From CAZDDB01 sp963843285 (GTDB taxonomy: Bacteria > Acidobacteriota > HRBIN11 > JAKEFK01): 34,034 nucleotides of DNA. Made by a program: the position numbers and the translations under genes. Position 1 is the stretch's first letter. Each line of letters opens with the position of its first letter. The stretch covers positions 1-34,034 of the forward strand of contig CAWJJO010000021.1 of assembly GCA_963843285.1 (NCBI GenBank). Reading direction: 5' to 3'. The notes beneath the pieces were generated by a model that saw only the letters and a list, made by a program, of their open reading frames with translations, was not told the DNA's origin and searched no databases. Below are positions 32,809-34,034 of the stretch, one piece after another.

Positions 32809-32889
32809 AGTACTATTTTTGTAATACGATTTTATCTGGAAGCGCAGATCCATGTCAATACTATCATCGTAATATGAGAACAATACTAT
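32809..32889 (-). promoter_or_regulatory. Promoter flanked by TAYTAY-N4-RTARTA dyads, PKD paralogue 3
   Basis: On the minus strand TTGACA at 32858-32853 and TAAAAT at 32834-32829 have an 18-base spacer and form a near-consensus promoter. The dyad TACTAT-CATC-GTAATA (32859-32874) abuts the -35 box. Another, TACTAT-TTTT-GTAATA (32811-32826), lies just downstream of the -10 box. A half-site, AATACTAT, is at 32882-32889. The leader ends in the same 22 bases as paralogue 1 (ATTGACCTGGAGG, then CTGGAG before ATG). Sites on both sides of the promoter suggest repression by a dimeric regulator. Confidence 0.6.
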
Positions 32890-32935
32890 TAGAGAGTATT
32901 TTAGTTTGTTCTGAGCCGGTGTTGTGCTGAGAATT

Positions 32936-33627
32936 TTATTCCTTCACTCCGATGAAGGACATCTGGCGGCCGGAGGAACCATCGCGGCGGTAGGAGAAGA
33001 AAAGATCCGGGTGACAAGAGGTACACAGATGGCCGGTCTCGATCTCTTCTACACCGCCGTTTTGCAACTGCTCCACAGCGATTCCGGAAAGATTCAAATG
33101 AGGCTTACCGCCGAAATATGTAACCAAATGGTTACGTATTTTCGGCGCAAACTGTGCGGCAAGGTCTTTGCCGATTTCGTAGCAGCAGGGTCCAATTGCG
33201 GGGCCAACAACTGCAAAAGGGTGAGGCGGCATCTGCGGATAGTGTCGTGGATATGATTCCGGAGTACAGTCCTCGCCATCCGGCGTGAACCACCGCCACG
33301 ATACCATCCGGATGGTACAAAAGGATCGGAACACAATCCGCGGTCAGAACGGAAAGTAGGTGTGAGCGCTCCGAGCTAATGACCGCATCCGCTTCGCACC
33401 CCGGAAGAACTTATTGCCGTGGATCACGACGTCGGAATGTACTTGCCTGGGCTGAATATGCATGTGCCTCCTTTGAATTCAGGACGCGCAAACAAAGCCT
33501 TCCGGTTCGCCGTAACGTCGGGATCTTCCGCGTTTTTTCGATATCCGAGATTGCCCAGGATCCGTGAAGTTGTGTACGACGGAGTTTCGAATAATGTAGA
33601 GGTGAATATTCCATCCCGTAAGATCAT
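32936..33627 (-). pseudogene. pgeF: Peptidoglycan editing factor PgeF / laccase-domain protein, frameshifted
   Basis: The YfiH/PgeF (DUF152) family hydrolyses wrongly placed residues in peptidoglycan precursors and has a Cu/Zn-binding laccase-like site. Pieces in different frames join into one protein of about 230 residues: MILRDGIFTST, RILGNLGYRKNAEDPD, then (shift near 33460) QVHSDVVIHG. After a shift near 33395 come EADAVISSERSHLLSVLTAD, CVPILLYHPDG and VVHAGWRGLYSGI. After a shift near 33230 come PFAVVGPAIGPCCYEIG and HLCTSCHPDLFFSYRRDG. The conserved His, Cys and His of the active site are all present, each in its own frame. At least three small indels in so conserved a gene point to sequence error rather than loss. 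Confidence 0.8.
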
Positions 33628-33630
33628 AGG

Positions 33631-33694
33631 AAAACCACGAAGACACAAAGACACGAAGAGGATTTAATTTTTTCTTCTTCGTGCCTTTGTGGTT
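33631..33694. repeat. Dispersed cacgaag inverted repeat, copy 3
   Basis: AACCACGAAGACACAAAGAC and ACGAAGAGG face CTTCTTCGTGCCTTTGTGGTT around an AT-rich loop. It is the same type as the copies at 4231 and 21540 but with the cacgaag variant. It lies between the pyruvate phosphate dikinase stop and the pgeF start and may terminate the former. Confidence 0.65.
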
Positions 33695-33697
33695 AAT

Positions 33698-34034
33698 TTA
33701 GATTTGCGAGCGGGAGAGATCTGCGTGGCCTTTTTCCTTCAATGAGCTCGCGGCCGCCGCCAGACGAGCAATCGTGCAAATGCGATAAGGAGAGCAGCTG
33801 ACATAATTCAATCCGAGTGAATGACAAAACTCCACCGAATCCGGATCGCCGCCGTGCTCTCCGCAGATTCCCAGTTTCAAATCGCCGCGAACAGCGCGTC
33901 CTTTCTTGACGGCGATGCGCATCAATTCGCCGACTCCTTCGCGATCGATCGTCACAAACGGATCTTTTTTCAGGATCTTCATTTCCAGGTCGCTGTAAAA
34001 ACGCGAGTATACGTAACGAATGTGTGCCACAGAT
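33698..34034 (-). CDS. ppdK: Pyruvate, phosphate dikinase, C-terminal end (partial)
   Basis: This is the last 110 residues of the enzyme that interconverts pyruvate, ATP and phosphate with phosphoenolpyruvate, AMP and pyrophosphate. The gene enters from beyond the window's right edge. ICGEHGGDPDSVEFCHSLGL is the family signature, and the Cys in YVSCSPYR is the proton donor of the PEP/pyruvate domain. KILKKDPFVTIDREGVGELM is also typical. The first few residues inside the window (HIRYVY) do not match the expected TFGxTRDD-like segment before RFYSDLEMK, so a small deletion may be present near 34005-34020. The apparent GTG at 34030 is not a real start. It is upstream of pgeF on the same strand. 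Confidence 0.92.
   Translation of the reverse strand, partial: SVAHIRYVYSRFYSDLEMKILKKDPFVTIDREGVGELMRIAVKKGRAVRGDLKLGICGEHGGDPDSVEFCHSLGLNYVSCSPYRICTIARLAAAASSLKEKGHADLSRSQI

Noticed and set aside
29842..32889. CRISPR-like or iteron array made of the TACTAT..GTAATA units
   Set aside because: The copies are few, unevenly spaced, tied to promoters, and have no uniform spacers or neighbouring replication or cas genes.

Overview
The window carries about 25 protein genes on both strands at moderate GC. It looks like the chromosome (or a metagenome contig) of a free-living Gram-negative heterotroph. PKD-repeat lipoproteins, a receiver/PAS/Ser-Thr kinase/DUF4388/TPR fusion, a Rab-like small GTPase beside an OmpA-type protein, a probable prokaryotic RING-finger protein and several families of intergenic palindromes together suggest Acidobacteriota or a related phylum. 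This placement is an inference; no rRNA or other marker is present. I saw no tRNA, rRNA, CRISPR array or IS transposase.

Layout, left half. 1-1675: an integron-type integrase with a divergent secreted SnoaL/DUF4440 gene that may be the first cassette of an array cut by the window edge. 1775-4230: an ABC-2 exporter (ATPase plus a permease broken by a frameshift). 4412-7324: a large signalling kinase whose receiver domain lacks the phosphoacceptor Asp. 7400-10184 (minus): an aldehyde dehydrogenase / class III aminotransferase operon. 10185-10523: repeats, including a 140-base hairpin. 10524-14577: a four-gene operon of a coiled-coil protein, a membrane OmpA-like protein (frameshifted), a Rab-like GTPase and a PAS protein. 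14668-14977 (minus): a small membrane RING-like protein, frameshifted. 15028-16233: a small unknown gene and a possible alpha/alpha-toroid protein.

Layout, right half. 16339-17592: an IPT/PKD lipoprotein with two frameshifts. 17617-18996 (minus): a sulfatase-fold lipoprotein. 19204-21531: a membrane-embedded spermidine-synthase-like protein. 21724-28194 (minus): a sugar-transfer cluster with two paralogous GT39 enzymes, a sugar epimerase, a sugar-1-phosphate nucleotidyltransferase and a dolichol-phosphate-sugar-synthase-like GT2. It would supply nucleotide and polyprenyl-linked sugars for glycosylation of lipids or proteins outside the inner membrane. 28303-32788 (minus): three tandem PKD lipoproteins sharing a six-cysteine C-terminal domain, the last one riddled with frameshifts. 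32936-34034 (minus): a frameshifted pgeF and the C-terminus of pyruvate phosphate dikinase.

Most notable are: (i) a degenerate dyad TAYTAY-N4-RTARTA in four copies around the promoters of two PKD lipoprotein genes; (ii) the OmpA/GTPase/PAS operon with the neighbouring RING-like protein; (iii) the likely integron cassette junction; (iv) the kinase with a pseudo-receiver; (v) many single-base frameshifts, densest in the last 3 kb, where they also hit housekeeping genes and so probably reflect sequence error as much as gene decay.
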